Part shown: piece by piece, positions 63,206 through 64,000 of the stretch
How positions within the stretch are numbered: the stretch's first letter is position 1
Layout: every line of letters starts with the position of its first letter
NCBI RefSeq assembly: GCF_014207905.1
Contig: NZ_JACHLB010000002.1
Span: 372,001 to 436,000, forward strand
DNA: 64,000 nt
DNA from: Flavobacterium notoginsengisoli
Lineage (GTDB): Bacteria > Bacteroidota > Bacteroidia > Flavobacteriales > Flavobacteriaceae
Direction of reading: 5' to 3'
Notes under the pieces: generated by a model
The model's database searches: none
What the model saw: only the letters and a program-made list of their open reading frames with translations
Told to the model about the DNA's origin: nothing
Made by a program: the position numbers and the translations under genes

Positions 63206-63288
63206 GTTCTAAAAATTTATAGTTCAAAACCGAAAGTAAAGGAATCATACATCGTTTTGCGCTAAATGGCTCTTGAAGGCCGCGTTTG

Positions 63289-63597
63289 TCACTTATTGGC
63301 TGTCAACTTAGGTAAAGGAGCAGTAAAGCTTTCTCTTATGAACTGGTGTACATCAGATAATTTATAATATAGTTTTCCGCTAATGGTGTAGTATGGTAGT
63401 TTTCCTACGGAACGATACCGTTGCAAAGAGCGATTACTAATTTTAAGCATTTGAAGAAGATCCTGATTATCCAGTAATTCTTCTCCATCAATACTATTAC
63501 GTTTCTTTTGTAAATCATCCATATGGTCGCCAAGGATGTCAAGACGATCCATAATACGCTCCATCCAAGCTATAAACTCGATTCGATCAATATTCAT
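63289..63597 (-). CDS. Excisionase-like HTH protein
   Basis: A 102-residue protein. A helical N-terminus (MNIDRIEFIAWMERIMDRLD) precedes an HTH (LLDNQDLLQMLKISNRSLQR, then YRSVGKLPYYTISGKLYYKL). It is the same type as the pair at 21.2-21.8 kb. It probably regulates backbone operons or excision. It lies 25 bp after the next HTH gene. Confidence 0.8.
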   Translation of the reverse strand: MNIDRIEFIAWMERIMDRLDILGDHMDDLQKKRNSIDGEELLDNQDLLQMLKISNRSLQRYRSVGKLPYYTISGKLYYKLSDVHQFIRESFTAPLPKLTANK

Positions 63598-63622
63598 AAG
63601 GATATATTTTTATTGGTTCATA

Positions 63623-63976
63623 CTATTTTTTATCAGACTTTAACTTTCTGCCTTTTTCCACGTAGCTTTTGCCTTTATCAATAAGTTCTTTTAAATACTC
63701 ATTACTGGTCTGTACTGCATTAGCATTTAACATATCCTTAATGGCTCCAATTGTATAGAAATATTGTCCATAGATTTTTGAATAGGCCAGATCACCGTTA
63801 GTTCTCATTCGCCAAAGTGTTTTTTCGCTTACATGCAGGTATTGGCATACTTCATGGTTGTTTAGCCATAAATCATCATAATTATGATCTTCTCGTTTTC
63901 GTACCGAGTCTGCAATTGCATTAATATCATTATTAAGCTTTTGCCAGATTTCTTCATCAATAGTTATAATTTTCAT
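63623..63976 (-). CDS. Excisionase-like HTH protein
   Basis: A 117-residue protein with a helical N-terminus and an HTH (LWLNNHEVCQYLHVSEKTLW, then RMRTNGDLAYSKIYGQYFY). A basic C-terminus follows. It is the first gene of a short HTH-HTH-DUF3945-topB-ORF6N run on the minus strand. The window ends 24 bases beyond its start. Confidence 0.8.
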   Translation of the reverse strand: MKIITIDEEIWQKLNNDINAIADSVRKREDHNYDDLWLNNHEVCQYLHVSEKTLWRMRTNGDLAYSKIYGQYFYTIGAIKDMLNANAVQTSNEYLKELIDKGKSYVEKGRKLKSDKK

Positions 63977-64000
63977 TCTGCGATTTTTAAGATTGCTATA

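Noticed and set aside
1..64000. CRISPR array or rRNA genes
   Set aside because: No regularly spaced repeats and no rRNA-like sequence were seen; the only tRNA-like sequence is the 3' fragment at 10591-10612.

Overview
The window looks like a Flavobacterium-type (Bacteroidota) genome. It is AT-rich, ribosome binding sites are weak, promoters of the TAnnTTTG (-7) class can be seen, and it carries the TraA-TraQ / MobA-MobB / PRTRC / DUF3872 / DUF1896 / DUF3945 gene set of Bacteroidota conjugative elements. Assignments come from reading sequence and motifs only; no database search was run.

Chromosome, 1 to about 10.6 kb. Most genes are on the minus strand: a partial DsbA-like thioredoxin, a peroxiredoxin, a DUF1275 membrane protein, an oxalate-decarboxylase-type bicupin, a second run (SRPBCC-like, lipocalin-like, quinone oxidoreductase, ABM-domain protein), a hybrid histidine kinase, a LytTR response regulator and a Dps ferritin. 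rpiA follows on the plus strand. Three of these minus-strand units share a 20-bp upstream motif in the same orientation, 77-94 bp before the start codon, which suggests one stress or redox regulon.

Element boundary, about 10.59 kb. A 22-nt 3' tRNA fragment with no tRNA body attached, followed by a broken IS3-family transposase and a CTnDOT-class tyrosine integrase, marks the left end of an integrative conjugative element (ICE). The element runs off the right edge of the window.

ICE backbone. From 13.6 to 18.9 kb: SSB, DUF932 and a PRTRC cassette. At 20.5-21.8 kb: a degenerate receiver protein and two excisionase-like HTH genes. From 24.1 to 33.5 kb (minus): traE-traQ, the mating-pore operon. 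From 39.7 to 41.5 kb (minus): traD, traB and traA/ParA. At 41.5-42.2 kb: a non-coding stretch with a strong inverted repeat, the likely oriT. From 42.2 to 46.0 kb (plus): the mobilization protein, relaxase and coupling ATPase. From 51.1 to 57.0 kb and 58.8 to 64.0 kb (minus): a giant methylase-helicase, DUF1896, an ORF6N protein, topoisomerase III, DUF3945 and two more HTH proteins.

Cargo sits in five pockets. (1) 19.3-20.5 kb: a soluble protein plus a four-helix membrane protein, both unknown. (2) 22.0-24.0 kb: a GHKL (Hsp90/MutL-like) ATPase fused to a PD-(D/E)XK nuclease-like domain. (3) 33.7-39.5 kb: an XRE regulator, HsdS, a PtuA-like AAA ATPase, a PtuB-like HNH nuclease and HsdM, with no HsdR. 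This operon lies between traD and traE. (4) 46.1-51.0 kb: an ArsR-rhodanese regulator, two persulfide-dioxygenase/rhodanese proteins and an MFS transporter, with palindromic operators. (5) 57.2-58.8 kb: an overlapping pair, a trypsin-like serine protease and a HEPN (R-x4-H) protein. Pockets 2, 3 and 5 look like phage or plasmid defence. Pockets 3 and 5 are the best candidates for under-described systems.
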